Source: Aminiphilus circumscriptus DSM 16581 (GTDB taxonomy: Bacteria > Synergistota > Synergistia > Synergistales > Aminiphilaceae). From it: 64,000 nt of DNA. Made by a program: the position numbers and the translations under genes. Of the stretch, positions 34,372 to 43,822 are shown piece after piece. The stretch covers positions 620,001 to 684,000 of the forward strand of contig NZ_JAFY01000007.1 in the NCBI RefSeq assembly GCF_000526375.1, given 5' to 3'. The notes under the pieces are model-generated. The model saw only the letters and a program-made list of their open reading frames with translations. It was not told where the DNA came from and did no database searches. The stretch's first letter is position 1. The number at the start of each line of letters is the position of its first letter.

Positions 34372-37300
34372 ATGCACGGGTCCAGTCTTCGTGGCGGTTC
34401 GCCGAAGGATCTTTTTTCGCTCGATGCCGTCTGTTGGTCGAAAGGCGTTTCCGTTCACGCGCCGGTAGCGGACGCGGCACTTTCCTGGATGTGCGGTCCG
34501 AATAATGTTGCGTGCCTTGTGGTGCTTCCGGATAGCCGCTTGCAGGGGCATTTCTGCGAGGACAGAGAAACGCTTTTCGAGGATGTTCCCGTCTTTGATC
34601 TTCGGGAACTTCCTCTGACAACGGAGGGAGCGACGAATCGTCCCTTTCTTGTGCAACGCGGCGAGTTGCTGCGCACATGGAGGAGGAAAGGTGGGTTCCT
34701 GGCGGCCACACCGGGAAGCCTTATGGGCCCGGTTCTTTTCGGAGAATCCCAATGGGAACTCCATGTCGGACACACTGTAGATCGCGAAGAGTTCTTGCAG
34801 TGGCTCTTGGGTGAAGGGTACCGACGGGTCGATCTGGTGTGGGCTCCCGGGCAGATTGCCCTGCGGGGGAGCATTATCGACGTATTCGACCCAATACAGA
34901 GATTTCCCGTTCGCATAGAACTGTTCGACGACACTCTGGAGAGCCTGCGCCACTTTTCTCCCGAAGATCAGCGGAGTGTTGCAAACCTTTCCTCTGTCTT
35001 CCTCCAGGGAATTTCCTCAACGTCGGCGGAGCACCAGTCTCTCTTCTCCGAACTTCCCTCCGACCTCTCTGTTCTCTTTGTGGAGCCCAAGGAACTTGAA
35101 AAACAGGGAGAGTCCTACCTGTGGCTTTGGGACGGGCTTCGAGAGCAGGTCCAACTGCCGCCTCTTCCCACGTGGCAAAGTGTCTATTTACGCCTAAGTT
35201 CTTTCCGGCGTCTTCGTCTCTCCAGAATACTCGGACAGGGTGATCTTCGCTGGCGCGTTCGGGAAGTGCCGTCCTTCCGTGGAAGATGGGACGACGTAGA
35301 GGTGCAGGTTGCAGCATGGAGAGAACACGCCATGCGGATACATGTCTATTCGGCCTCGGAAATTGTTCTGGAATGGGCGAAGGAGCGGGGGCTCGAAATA
35401 CGGAGGAAGCCTCTCTCGAGAGGATTTGTGGATGACGAAAACGCCTTTGTCGTTCTGACGGATACGGAGTTGTCCGGTGTCTCCCCAACACTCCGTCGGA
35501 ACGCCTGGTACAGTGTTCCACGGGAATGGAAGGATCGCCTTCTTCCCGGAGAATTCGTCATTCACGAGGAATACGGTGTCGCTGTTTATCGGGGCATGCA
35601 GGCTCTCGGGAGCGGAGACAATGCCCAGGAATATATGGTTTTAGAGTTCGCCAACGAAAAACGCCTCTTGGTTCCGATGACTCATTTTCCCCGAATTACC
35701 TCCCACGCCTTTTCGGGAGAAACTCCTCCACGTCTCGATTCTCTCAAGGGGAGCACGTGGAAAAAGGCCCTGGAGCGGGCGAGAGAAAGAACGCGCGAAG
35801 CGGCGGAACAACTTGTGCGCATCTACGCGGAACGCGAGTTCGCGAAGGGGTTTTCGTTTCCTCCCGACGGAGAAATGCTCTCCCGTTTCGAGCGGGCGTT
35901 TCCCTTCGACGAAACGGCGGATCAGCTCAAGGCCATCCGGGACGTGAAGAGGGACATGGAGAGTCCTCTGTGCATGGATCGTCTCGTTGTGGGTGACGTT
36001 GGATTCGGCAAGACCGAGGTGGCATTGCGGGCTGCAATGAAGGCCGTGGAATCTGGAAAGCAGGTGGCCGTGCTCGTGCCTACCACGGTCTTGGCCCAAC
36101 AGCACTTTGCCACGTTCACCTCGCGTTTTCAGGCATTTCCGGTCTCCGTGGCCTGCCTCTCCCGATTTGTTGGCGCTGCCCAGGGGCGCCGGATCGTCGA
36201 AGGTGTCCGCAAGGGCCAGGTGGATATTCTCATCGGAACTCATCGACTTTTCCTCAAGGATCTTGTCTTTAAGGATCTCGGTCTCCTCGTCATCGACGAA
36301 GAACATCGGTTCGGCGTATTGCACAAGGAAAACCTGAAAGAGCGTTACCCTTGCGTGGATGTTCTGACCTTGTCTGCCACGCCCATTCCGAGAACACTGC
36401 AACTTTCGCTGCAGAACCTGCGGAGCATTTCGCTCATTACCACGCCACCGCGTTTTAGGCATCCCGTGATTTCCATCGTGAGTCCCTGGAATGATGACCT
36501 CGTGAAAAAAGTGATTCTTCGTGAGCTTGCGCGAGGCGGGCAGGTCTTTTTCGTGCACAACCGGATAAGCACCATCACTAGGTGCGTTCGACATCTGCGT
36601 AACCTTCTCCCGGAGGCACGCTTTCTCGTAGCACACGGCAGGATGCCCGATCGGGAACTCGAACAGACCATGCTTGCCTTCGCGGAAGGCGAGGCGGACA
36701 TTCTCGTGTGCACAACCATTATTGAGAGCGGACTCGACATGCCGAGAGCCAACACCCTCATCGTGGACAATGCCCAGGATTTCGGTTTGGCCCAGCTCTA
36801 TCAGTTGCGCGGTAGGGTCGGTCGCAGAAACGAACAGGCCTTCGCTTTCTTTCTCCATCCCGAGGGTATCGCCATGACCAGGGAATCGACGGAACGTCTT
36901 GACGCCATAGGAAGCCTCGACGCCTTGGGTATGGGATACCAGCTTGCGGAAAAGGATTTGCAGATCCGAGGCGGCGGGGACCTGTTCGGACCTGCGCAGC
37001 ACGGTCACATCGAACGGATCGGGTTTCATCTATATTGCTCACTGCTAGAGAAACATATAGCCCGTATCCGAGGTATCGAGCAGGGAGAAACCCGCGTGGA
37101 AATGATCGACTATCCGGGCATTCCCGCTTCCTACATCCCCCAGGAAGGCGTTCGCATCACTCTCTATCGGCGACTTCTCCGTGCGGGAGATGTGTCCGAT
37201 CTCTCCGCGCTCGAGGAAGAGACCAAAGACCGTTTCGGTTCTTTTCCGGAGAGCGTTGGCGTTCTCTTTGCCCTGGCGAAGGTTCGTGTACTGGGCACTC

Positions 37301-37488
37301 GGTTCGGGGTACAATACGTCCGTTCGTCCCGTGAACGGACGAGCGTCTCCGGAAATCCGGAGGCGGTGGACTGCCTGGCATCGGAACTCAGAGGATGGAA
37401 GCGAAGGGCGGGGGAACTCGAAGGACCGGGAGCTCCCAAGGGCGTTCTCGATCTGGAAGCTTGTTTGGAGAAACTATCCGGCGCCTGA
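34372..37488 (+). CDS. mfd: Transcription-repair coupling factor
   Basis: Mfd is a DNA translocase that removes RNA polymerase stalled at lesions and recruits UvrA. The 1038-residue product has an N-terminal UvrB-like module (WELHVGHTVDREEFLQWL, RGSIIDVFDP) and the RNAP-interacting domain near LLPGEFVIHEEYGVAVYRGM. The helicase core has Walker A GDVGFGKTEVAL, LLVIDEEHRFGV, LSATPIPRTLQ and QLRGRVGRRNEQAFAF. It is about 100 residues shorter than E. coli Mfd, mostly in the N-terminal module. The ATG lacks a strong ribosome binding site, and no upstream in-frame start exists before a stop. Confidence 0.94.
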   Translation: MHGSSLRGGSPKDLFSLDAVCWSKGVSVHAPVADAALSWMCGPNNVACLVVLPDSRLQGHFCEDRETLFEDVPVFDLRELPLTTEGATNRPFLVQRGELLRTWRRKGGFLAATPGSLMGPVLFGESQWELHVGHTVDREEFLQWLLGEGYRRVDLVWAPGQIALRGSIIDVFDPIQRFPVRIELFDDTLESLRHFSPEDQRSVANLSSVFLQGISSTSAEHQSLFSELPSDLSVLFVEPKELEKQGESYLWLWDGLREQVQLPPLPTWQSVYLRLSSFRRLRLSRILGQGDLRWRVREVPSFRGRWDDVEVQVAAWREHAMRIHVYSASEIVLEWAKERGLEIRRKPLSRGFVDDENAFVVLTDTELSGVSPTLRRNAWYSVPREWKDRLLPGEFVIHEEYGVAVYRGMQALGSGDNAQEYMVLEFANEKRLLVPMTHFPRITSHAFSGETPPRLDSLKGSTWKKALERARERTREAAEQLVRIYAEREFAKGFSFPPDGEMLSRFERAFPFDETADQLKAIRDVKRDMESPLCMDRLVVGDVGFGKTEVALRAAMKAVESGKQVAVLVPTTVLAQQHFATFTSRFQAFPVSVACLSRFVGAAQGRRIVEGVRKGQVDILIGTHRLFLKDLVFKDLGLLVIDEEHRFGVLHKENLKERYPCVDVLTLSATPIPRTLQLSLQNLRSISLITTPPRFRHPVISIVSPWNDDLVKKVILRELARGGQVFFVHNRISTITRCVRHLRNLLPEARFLVAHGRMPDRELEQTMLAFAEGEADILVCTTIIESGLDMPRANTLIVDNAQDFGLAQLYQLRGRVGRRNEQAFAFFLHPEGIAMTRESTERLDAIGSLDALGMGYQLAEKDLQIRGGGDLFGPAQHGHIERIGFHLYCSLLEKHIARIRGIEQGETRVEMIDYPGIPASYIPQEGVRITLYRRLLRAGDVSDLSALEEETKDRFGSFPESVGVLFALAKVRVLGTRFGVQYVRSSRERTSVSGNPEAVDCLASELRGWKRRAGELEGPGAPKGVLDLEACLEKLSGA

Positions 37489-37563
37489 AGCTCAGGGAAC
37501 GACAAGGCATGATGACTTGCCAATGTGCAAGATACATGGGAGTGGACAGGGGAGGGACGGAAA

Positions 37564-38370
37564 ATGAACGAAATGACTGGTGGCGACGGTACATTTTACG
37601 AACTCGTCGCCATCATGGAGAAACTGAGATCTCCCGGGGGCTGTCCCTGGGACAGCGAGCAGTCCTGGAAAACGCTGCGCCCCTATCTCGTCGAGGAGGC
37701 ATACGAACTCATCGATGCCATTGACGGAGAAGACGTTCGGGGTGTTCTCGAGGAATGTGGCGATGTCCTTCTCCAAGTTGTGTTCATCGCGCAGATCGCC
37801 AAAGAGAAAGGGCTTTTCACCATAGAGGATGTGGCACGTCATATCGGGGAAAAACTGGTGCGTCGTCATCCTCACGTGTTTGGCGAGCTGACCGTGGAAG
37901 ACAGTGCGGAGGTGAGCCGGAACTGGGAGAGTATCAAGGCGAGTGAACGAAGAGCCTCCAAACGCAACGCTTCCGTTCTCGCCGGAATCCCTCAGGGGTT
38001 GCCTGCGGCCTTGAGGGCATTTCAGATCCAGGAACGAGCAGCGAAAGTCGGTTTCGACTGGCCCGAAGGTGACCCCGAACCCGTTCTCGAAAAAGTCCGT
38101 GAGGAAGCGGAAGAGCTTTTGGCCGCCTTCAGGAATGGAAAAACCGGGGAGATAGAGGAAGAGCTGGGAGATCTCCTTTTCGCTGTGGTAAACTTTGGTC
38201 GGCATCTTGGGTTCAACGCCGAGATGGTTCTTCAGAAGGCGAACGACAAGTTTGTCCGCCGTTTTATGCGCATGGAACAGGCGGTGGCGCAAGAAGGCGG
38301 TTCGTGGAAAAACTACTCGCTCGAAGATCTGGAAAGCCTCTGGCAACGTGCGAAACAGCATGTGGGTTGA
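37564..38370 (+). CDS. mazG: Nucleoside triphosphate pyrophosphohydrolase MazG
   Basis: MazG hydrolyses NTPs to NMP and pyrophosphate. The 268-residue product has two MazG domains. The first is LRSPGGCPWDSEQSWKTLRP with EEAYELIDAI and EECGDVLLQVVF; the second has EEAEELLAAF and EEELGDLLFAVVNFGRHLG. The ATG has GGGGAGGGAC upstream. It lies 75 bases after mfd, a common arrangement, and 35 bases before the carboxyltransferase gene. Confidence 0.95.
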   Translation: MNEMTGGDGTFYELVAIMEKLRSPGGCPWDSEQSWKTLRPYLVEEAYELIDAIDGEDVRGVLEECGDVLLQVVFIAQIAKEKGLFTIEDVARHIGEKLVRRHPHVFGELTVEDSAEVSRNWESIKASERRASKRNASVLAGIPQGLPAALRAFQIQERAAKVGFDWPEGDPEPVLEKVREEAEELLAAFRNGKTGEIEEELGDLLFAVVNFGRHLGFNAEMVLQKANDKFVRRFMRMEQAVAQEGGSWKNYSLEDLESLWQRAKQHVG

Positions 38371-38405
38371 CGAATCGCAGGGAACTCAGTTGGGAGGGAA
38401 GATGG

Positions 38406-39911
38406 TTGGAGTATAACAAGAACGGGATTCCACGATACGACGCAAGAAAACGAGAGGCACAGAGAGACAAGAACGAGGGAACAGGAAAGACTGCAACGCC
38501 AGAACCCGCTGTTCGGAATTCGCAGAAAAAGGGCATTACGGAGACTGCACTGCGTGACGCTCACCAATCCATCATGGCCACACGGTTGCGTACGGAGGAT
38601 ATGCTCCCCGTGGCGGAACTGATGGATGAGGTTGGATATCACTCTCTTGAAGTGTGGGGAGGCGCAACGTTTGACACATGCATGCGCTTTCTCGACGAGG
38701 ATCCCTGGGAGAGGTTGCGGATGCTCCGCAAGCGCTTCAAGAAGACGAAGCTCCAGATGCTCCTCCGTGGCCAGAATCTCGTCGGGTACCGACATTATGC
38801 GGACGATACCGTTCGGGAGTTCGTCAAGCGGGCTGTCGGAAACGGCCTCGACATCATCCGCATCTTCGACGCTTTGAACGACCTCAGAAACATGGAGATT
38901 GCCGCGGACCAGGTGAAAAAGGAAGGTGCGCACCTGCAGCTTTGCCTTTCCTACACTATCTCTCCGTTCCACTCCCTGGAGAGATTCACCGAACAATCCG
39001 TCGCGTTGCAGCAGATGGGTGCAGACTCCCTCTGCATAAAGGATATGGCCGGCCTCATCAGCCCTGTGGATGCGGCGCGGCTCGTGAGTGCCATCAAGGC
39101 CAAGACGGGGCTTCCCCTGCAGCTTCACAGTCACTATACGAGTGGGATGGCTGCAATGGCTTACCTGGCCGGTCTCGAGGCCGGGGCAGATGTGGTGGAC
39201 TGTGCCATCTCGCCTTTTGCCATGGGCACCAGTCAGCCGGCCACCGAGACAATGGTCGCCGCCCTTAGCGGAGGCCGACTCGATACGGGTATCACCCTGG
39301 AGAAACTTGTTCCGGTTTCGAAGTACTTCAAAGAAATGCAACAGAAGTACAGCAAGCTTATCATGGGACTCCAGGGTGTGGACGTGAACGTCCTTCTCTA
39401 CCAGATTCCCGGAGGCATGTATTCTAATTTGGTGAGCCAGCTCAAGGAACAAAACGCGCTGGACAAGCTTGACGACGTGCTCAGGGAAGTGCCTCTCGTG
39501 CGGAAGGAAATGGGTTATCCTCCCCTTGTGACTCCCACGAGCCAGATCGTGGGAACCCAGGCGACGGTGAACGTCCTCGTAGGAAAACGATGGAAGGTCG
39601 TTCCCAAGGAAGTGAAAATGTATTTTCTCGGCTATTACGGACGCCCTCCCGCAGCGGTGGACCCTGAAATCGAAAAACTCGTCATCGGCGAAGAAATCCC
39701 CATCACCTGTCGCCCCGGAGAAAAGCTCGAACCGGAGATGGCCGCCGCGCGAGAAATCATCGCTCCCTTCGTTTTGCAGCCAGAGGACGTGTTGAGCTAT
39801 GTTCTTTTCCCTTCTGTGGCGAAAGACTTTCTCATGTTGAAATACGCGAGGGAAATGAAACGCGATCTTGGATTCGAACGAACCGTGGAGAACGCCGTTT
39901 ATCCGGTGTAG
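38406..39911 (+). CDS. Pyruvate/oxaloacetate carboxyltransferase subunit without biotin domain
   Basis: This 501-residue protein matches the carboxyltransferase part of pyruvate carboxylase subunit B, oxaloacetate decarboxylase alpha and transcarboxylase 5S. It has ALRDAHQSIMATRLRTEDML, the metal and substrate residues in KDMAG and HSHYTSGMA, and a C-terminal conserved carboxylase domain. It ends without the biotinyl domain (no MKM motif), so a separate biotin carrier must supply the carboxyl group. The start is TTG at 38406 with GGGAGGG seven bases upstream. The first 45 residues are a charged extension not typical of the family. No partner subunit is nearby. Confidence 0.9.
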   Translation: MEYNKNGIPRYDARKREAQRDKNEGTGKTATPEPAVRNSQKKGITETALRDAHQSIMATRLRTEDMLPVAELMDEVGYHSLEVWGGATFDTCMRFLDEDPWERLRMLRKRFKKTKLQMLLRGQNLVGYRHYADDTVREFVKRAVGNGLDIIRIFDALNDLRNMEIAADQVKKEGAHLQLCLSYTISPFHSLERFTEQSVALQQMGADSLCIKDMAGLISPVDAARLVSAIKAKTGLPLQLHSHYTSGMAAMAYLAGLEAGADVVDCAISPFAMGTSQPATETMVAALSGGRLDTGITLEKLVPVSKYFKEMQQKYSKLIMGLQGVDVNVLLYQIPGGMYSNLVSQLKEQNALDKLDDVLREVPLVRKEMGYPPLVTPTSQIVGTQATVNVLVGKRWKVVPKEVKMYFLGYYGRPPAAVDPEIEKLVIGEEIPITCRPGEKLEPEMAAAREIIAPFVLQPEDVLSYVLFPSVAKDFLMLKYAREMKRDLGFERTVENAVYPV

Positions 39912-39994
39912 CGAACCTGGATGCGGAATATCAGGAAACATTTTCTAAACACACATGGAATCAATAGAAAAGCAACTCGGGGAGGAAAAACAAC

Positions 39995-40228
39995 GTGACG
40001 ACAACGGAGAAAATTCTTGAAGTCATTGGGGCGAAAATCCGTCCCGCATTGCAGAGTCATGGTGGGGATATCGACTTCGTGGGCTTTGACGATGCGGCCG
40101 GACAGGTCACTGTCCGGCTCACCGGAGCGTGCGGAGGATGTCCTTTTGCCCAGGAAACGCTCAGGCGGCAAGTCGAGGCTGTGTTGAAGCAGGAAATCCC
40201 GGAAATCATGACAGTGACGCGAGAGTAG
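39995..40228 (+). CDS. NifU-like Fe-S scaffold protein
   Basis: The 77-residue product is a stand-alone NifU C-terminal (Nfu) domain: SHGGDIDFVGFDD then LTGACGGCPFAQETL with the CxxC that holds a transferable [4Fe-4S] cluster. It delivers clusters to apo-proteins. The start is GTG with GGGGAGGAA upstream. It lies 83 bases after the carboxyltransferase gene and 15 before phoH. Confidence 0.93.
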   Translation: MTTTEKILEVIGAKIRPALQSHGGDIDFVGFDDAAGQVTVRLTGACGGCPFAQETLRRQVEAVLKQEIPEIMTVTRE

Positions 40229-40243
40229 GGGGAATTCGTTCTC

Positions 40244-41254
40244 TTGAGCGCCAGCACGGTCACCGACATCGTCCAGCAAAATGGTTCGTTTCTCTGGACC
40301 ACCTCCGCAACGAAGGAGGTTCTCACTCGTTTTCTTGGACAAAACGACGAGAACCTCCGGCTCATTGAGGAACGCTATCCTGTTCGCCTCGTTTCGCGAG
40401 GCGAACAGATTCTTGTCCAGGGCCCCGACGCGGATGTGGTGAGAATGGTGGCGGAGCTTGTGCAGGAGCTGTTTCTTGCGGCTTCCAAAGGACAGCGGAT
40501 CACTCCTTCGGAGATCCGCTACGCCATGGATGTCCTCGCCCAGGGAGAGGCCCCGGACATTGCGTCGCTCCTGGACGATATCATCTGCTTTTCCGCCCGG
40601 GGAAAGCCTGTGCGCCCCCGAACGCTCGGTCAGAAGCGGTACATCCGGGTCATTGCCGAGAATCACGTGACATTCGCAATCGGACCGGCGGGGACGGGGA
40701 AAACCTACCTCGCCGTGGCCGTGGCCGTGGCGGCTCTGAAGGCTCAGATGGTGAACCGTATCGTCCTTGTCCGGCCTGCCGTTGAAGCGGGCGAGAGCCT
40801 TGGATTTCTCCCGGGCGACCTGAAAGAGAAAATCGAACCGTACCTTCGTCCTCTCTATGATGCATTCTATGAACTTCTTTCTCCGGAAAAATTTCATCGC
40901 TACGTGGAAAAGAACGTCATCGAAATAGCACCGCTCGCCTACATGCGCGGGAGAACGCTGAACGACAGTTTCATCATTCTCGATGAAGCGCAGAACACCA
41001 CGCCGGAGCAGATGAAGATGTTTCTCACGCGCATGGGGTTCGGCTCCAAGGCGGTTGTCACAGGCGACATCACCCAGGTGGACCTTCCTCAAGGGAAGGA
41101 GTCCGGACTCGTCAGCGTGCAGAGAATTTTGAGGGACATCGCAGGTATCGACTTCTGTATGCTCACCAATTGCGATGTGGTTCGCCACGAAATCGTGCAG
41201 CGGATTGTGCAGGCCTATGAAAACTACGAACAACAAAGACAAGAACGGACATAA
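40244..41254 (+). CDS. phoH: PhoH-family ATPase
   Basis: The 336-residue protein has a C-terminal ATPase/helicase-like domain with Walker A GPAGTGKTYLAVAVAV and Walker B FIILDEAQNTTPEQMKMFLTR. The N-terminal 100 residues precede the core as in PhoL-type proteins. PhoH next to a PgpH/YqfF HD protein and ybeY, then cdd and era, is the conserved order in Firmicutes and points to ribosome or RNA metabolism. The start is TTG with a GGGGGAA site. Confidence 0.93.
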   Translation: MSASTVTDIVQQNGSFLWTTSATKEVLTRFLGQNDENLRLIEERYPVRLVSRGEQILVQGPDADVVRMVAELVQELFLAASKGQRITPSEIRYAMDVLAQGEAPDIASLLDDIICFSARGKPVRPRTLGQKRYIRVIAENHVTFAIGPAGTGKTYLAVAVAVAALKAQMVNRIVLVRPAVEAGESLGFLPGDLKEKIEPYLRPLYDAFYELLSPEKFHRYVEKNVIEIAPLAYMRGRTLNDSFIILDEAQNTTPEQMKMFLTRMGFGSKAVVTGDITQVDLPQGKESGLVSVQRILRDIAGIDFCMLTNCDVVRHEIVQRIVQAYENYEQQRQERT

Positions 41255-43271
41255 CCGAGGCGGAGATTTTGCGCCTTCCCTGAAGCGAAAAACGAGCGTG
41301 CTTTGGGCCGTGAGGAGTATGATCGTGCTTCTGGCGGCTCTTCTCTCGATTCTGAATTGGCGTCTCGAGGGAAGCCGCTACGGCTTCACCGTTGGTTCTC
41401 CCGCACCGAGAACGTTTCTCGCCGTAAATTCAATGCGTTATTTCGATGCCGTCACCACGGAGGCAATGAAAAAGAGAATTTCCGAGCGCGTTGTCGGTGT
41501 CTTCGTCCAGAACCCCCGTCTCCTCAATGATGCGCTGCACAACCTCGAGGCGATTTCCGTCAACAGGGAATCGCTTCTGCAGATTCTCTCCCCTTCTCTG
41601 ATCGACGTGCTGGAGTCCCTCAACGAGACTCGGAGAGGAAAGATTCTGGAGGAAATACGGCGAATCGGCATGGCGCTCCTCAACGAGACGTTCCAGGAAG
41701 AACAGCGGGCCACGCTGATCTGGGACAGGCTGGATGAGTCGGATTTGGAATGGCCGGAGAAAAATGTCGTTTACCAAGTCCTGGATCAGTTGCTGCTCCA
41801 TACGCAACAGAAGGATCTCAATCTCACCTGGAAGCTCCGTCGAGAGATGGAGGACTCGGTACAACCCATCGAGAGAACGCTCTTGGTGGGTGATGTCATC
41901 GTTGAGAAAGGGGAGCGCATCACTCCTTTCACGGCGAGTCTTCTCAAGGCGCAGGGGTACACCGAATCCGCCTTTCCCTATCGACACCTGTTGCTCACAG
42001 TGGTCGTCGCGTTTTTGTGGAGCTTCTGGCTTTCCTCCGGACTCCCCGAGTCCAGGGGAAGCCCGGAGAATGTGAAACAATGGCTTTATGTTCTCCTTCT
42101 ACTTGCTCTCGCGTGGGTCATAGAAATCGCTGCGGTCTATTTTCGAGTCGGCGGTCTCAGTTCGCTTGCCCTTGCAGGATGGACGTATCTTACCTTGCCG
42201 GCGGGATTCGCCTTTCATCTCGCCCTCGGCGGAAGTGCCCTGGGCGCGCTCGTTGCAGCGGGCATGTCGCTGAACCAGATGGCTCTTATCGTCATGGTCT
42301 CCGCAGTGGTGAGTGGCATAGGCTACTTCCGATTTCATCAGATCCAGAACCGGGTACAGCTCTGGCGGGAACTGTTTCTGTTGGGAATACTCGCTTCCTG
42401 TATCGAACTGTTCATCTTTTGGAGCAACCGGGAGACGTTTTCCCTGGAATTTTTTCTCCGTTTTGTCGGAGCAAGTGCTTTCCTCAGTGCTTTCGTGCTT
42501 GCCACACTCCCTTTCTGGGAAAATCTCTTCGACGTTCTTTCGCCGCTTCGCCTGATAGAGCTAAGTCATCCTTCCAGCCCGCTTCTTAAGCGTCTTCAGA
42601 TCGAGGCTCCCGGAACATATCACCATACTCTGATGGTTGGAACGCTTGCAGAGGCTGCTGCGGATAGGCTTGGACTGAACAGTCTCCTCGTGAAAGCCGG
42701 TGCATACTATCACGACATCGGCAAGCTCCGACGACCGCATTTTTTTGTCGAAAATCAAATGTACGGAGAAAATGCCCACGATGGAATGGCCCCCTCTCTT
42801 TCTTCGCTCGTCATCATCTCCCACGTGCGGGACGGTTACGAACTCGCCGGTGAATATCACTTGCCCGCACTCGTGAAACGATTCATTCTGGAACATCACG
42901 GCACGACGTGCCTGTCCTATTTCTACCGCAAGGCCGTCAGCAAAGGCGATACGGTTCCGAGGGAACAGTTTTGTTACCCCGGTCCTCGACCTCAATCAAA
43001 AGAGACGGGACTCGTCATGTTCGCCGACTCCGTGGAGGCCGCCGTGCGCGCCGCCGGTGGCAGTATCACCGATGTTCGCGATCTGGAACGCACTGTTCAG
43101 GATGTGATGGATTCGAAACTTCGGGAAGAACAACTCATGAATGTGGACTTTACGCTCCGAGATCTCCGACTCATTCGGGAGGTTTTTGTAGCAACGCTCC
43201 GTTCCATGTACCATTCCCGCCAGGTCCGAACACTTGCCGAAGAAAAAATGTCTGTCGTGAAGGGGGCCTAG
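41217..43271 (+). CDS. pgpH: Membrane HD-domain phosphodiesterase, PgpH/YqfF type (c-di-AMP)
   Basis: The 684-residue product has an N-terminal anchor, a large extracytoplasmic 7TMR-HDED region, about seven hydrophobic helices between residues 260 and 430, and a cytoplasmic HD domain. That domain has YHHTLMVG, AGAYYHDIGKL (HD at 499-500), IISHVRDG and FILEHHGT. Homologues degrade c-di-AMP to pApA, so this enzyme probably opposes CdaA encoded at 21.2 kb. The ATG lies inside the end of phoH (38-base overlap) with only a weak AGG site. Confidence 0.9.
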   Translation: MKTTNNKDKNGHNRGGDFAPSLKRKTSVLWAVRSMIVLLAALLSILNWRLEGSRYGFTVGSPAPRTFLAVNSMRYFDAVTTEAMKKRISERVVGVFVQNPRLLNDALHNLEAISVNRESLLQILSPSLIDVLESLNETRRGKILEEIRRIGMALLNETFQEEQRATLIWDRLDESDLEWPEKNVVYQVLDQLLLHTQQKDLNLTWKLRREMEDSVQPIERTLLVGDVIVEKGERITPFTASLLKAQGYTESAFPYRHLLLTVVVAFLWSFWLSSGLPESRGSPENVKQWLYVLLLLALAWVIEIAAVYFRVGGLSSLALAGWTYLTLPAGFAFHLALGGSALGALVAAGMSLNQMALIVMVSAVVSGIGYFRFHQIQNRVQLWRELFLLGILASCIELFIFWSNRETFSLEFFLRFVGASAFLSAFVLATLPFWENLFDVLSPLRLIELSHPSSPLLKRLQIEAPGTYHHTLMVGTLAEAAADRLGLNSLLVKAGAYYHDIGKLRRPHFFVENQMYGENAHDGMAPSLSSLVIISHVRDGYELAGEYHLPALVKRFILEHHGTTCLSYFYRKAVSKGDTVPREQFCYPGPRPQSKETGLVMFADSVEAAVRAAGGSITDVRDLERTVQDVMDSKLREEQLMNVDFTLRDLRLIREVFVATLRSMYHSRQVRTLAEEKMSVVKGA

Positions 43272-43275
43272 TCTT

Positions 43276-43815
43276 ATGGTGAGAGTGGAAATTGCCGGAG
43301 AAGAACATCTTCCCTCCCGGTATCGTCTTTCCGGAAATGAAAGGGAACTCCTCGGTGCACTCTTCCGTCGTGCCATCTCGGAATTCACTCCCCAATTAAC
43401 CAGACATGGAAGCGTGGAGGTCTCGGTGAATATCCTCTCCGAGGCGGAGATGGCAGAGATTAACGTTCAGTATCGCTCCGAGGAAGGCCCGACGGACGTC
43501 TTGTCTTTTCCTTTCTGGGAAGATTCCGGAGCTTTTTCTCCCCCTTTGCAGGCATGGCCGGAACTGCCGCTCGGTGATATTTTGGTGTGCGCGGAACAGG
43601 TGGAGAGGAATGCTGCGGATCGTGGAGTCTCCTTTCTGGATGAATACATCCTCGTTATTGTCCATGGATTCCTCCATCTGATCGGATTCGATCATGACAC
43701 GGAGGAAAAGGAGCGTCACATGTGGAGTCTTCAGGAAGGGTATGCGAACGAATTGAAGCTGCTTCTGGAGAAAAGCCGAAGCGGCGAGTCCGATCCGGAC
43801 ATAAAGGGGGCCTGA
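43276..43815 (+). CDS. ybeY: Endoribonuclease YbeY
   Basis: YbeY is the single-strand RNase for 16S rRNA 3'-end maturation and ribosome quality control. The 179-residue product has the zinc-binding HGFLHLIGFDHD motif and RSEEGPTDVLSFPF. It starts four bases after pgpH with no strong separate site, so it is probably coupled to it. The order phoH-pgpH-ybeY is conserved across many bacteria. Confidence 0.95.
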   Translation: MVRVEIAGEEHLPSRYRLSGNERELLGALFRRAISEFTPQLTRHGSVEVSVNILSEAEMAEINVQYRSEEGPTDVLSFPFWEDSGAFSPPLQAWPELPLGDILVCAEQVERNAADRGVSFLDEYILVIVHGFLHLIGFDHDTEEKERHMWSLQEGYANELKLLLEKSRSGESDPDIKGA

Positions 43816-43822
43816 TGTTCCA

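Noticed and set aside
38313-39941. 542-codon minus-strand frame opposite the carboxyltransferase gene
   Set aside because: Mirror of a recognised enzyme; composition rich in His and Arg with no motif.
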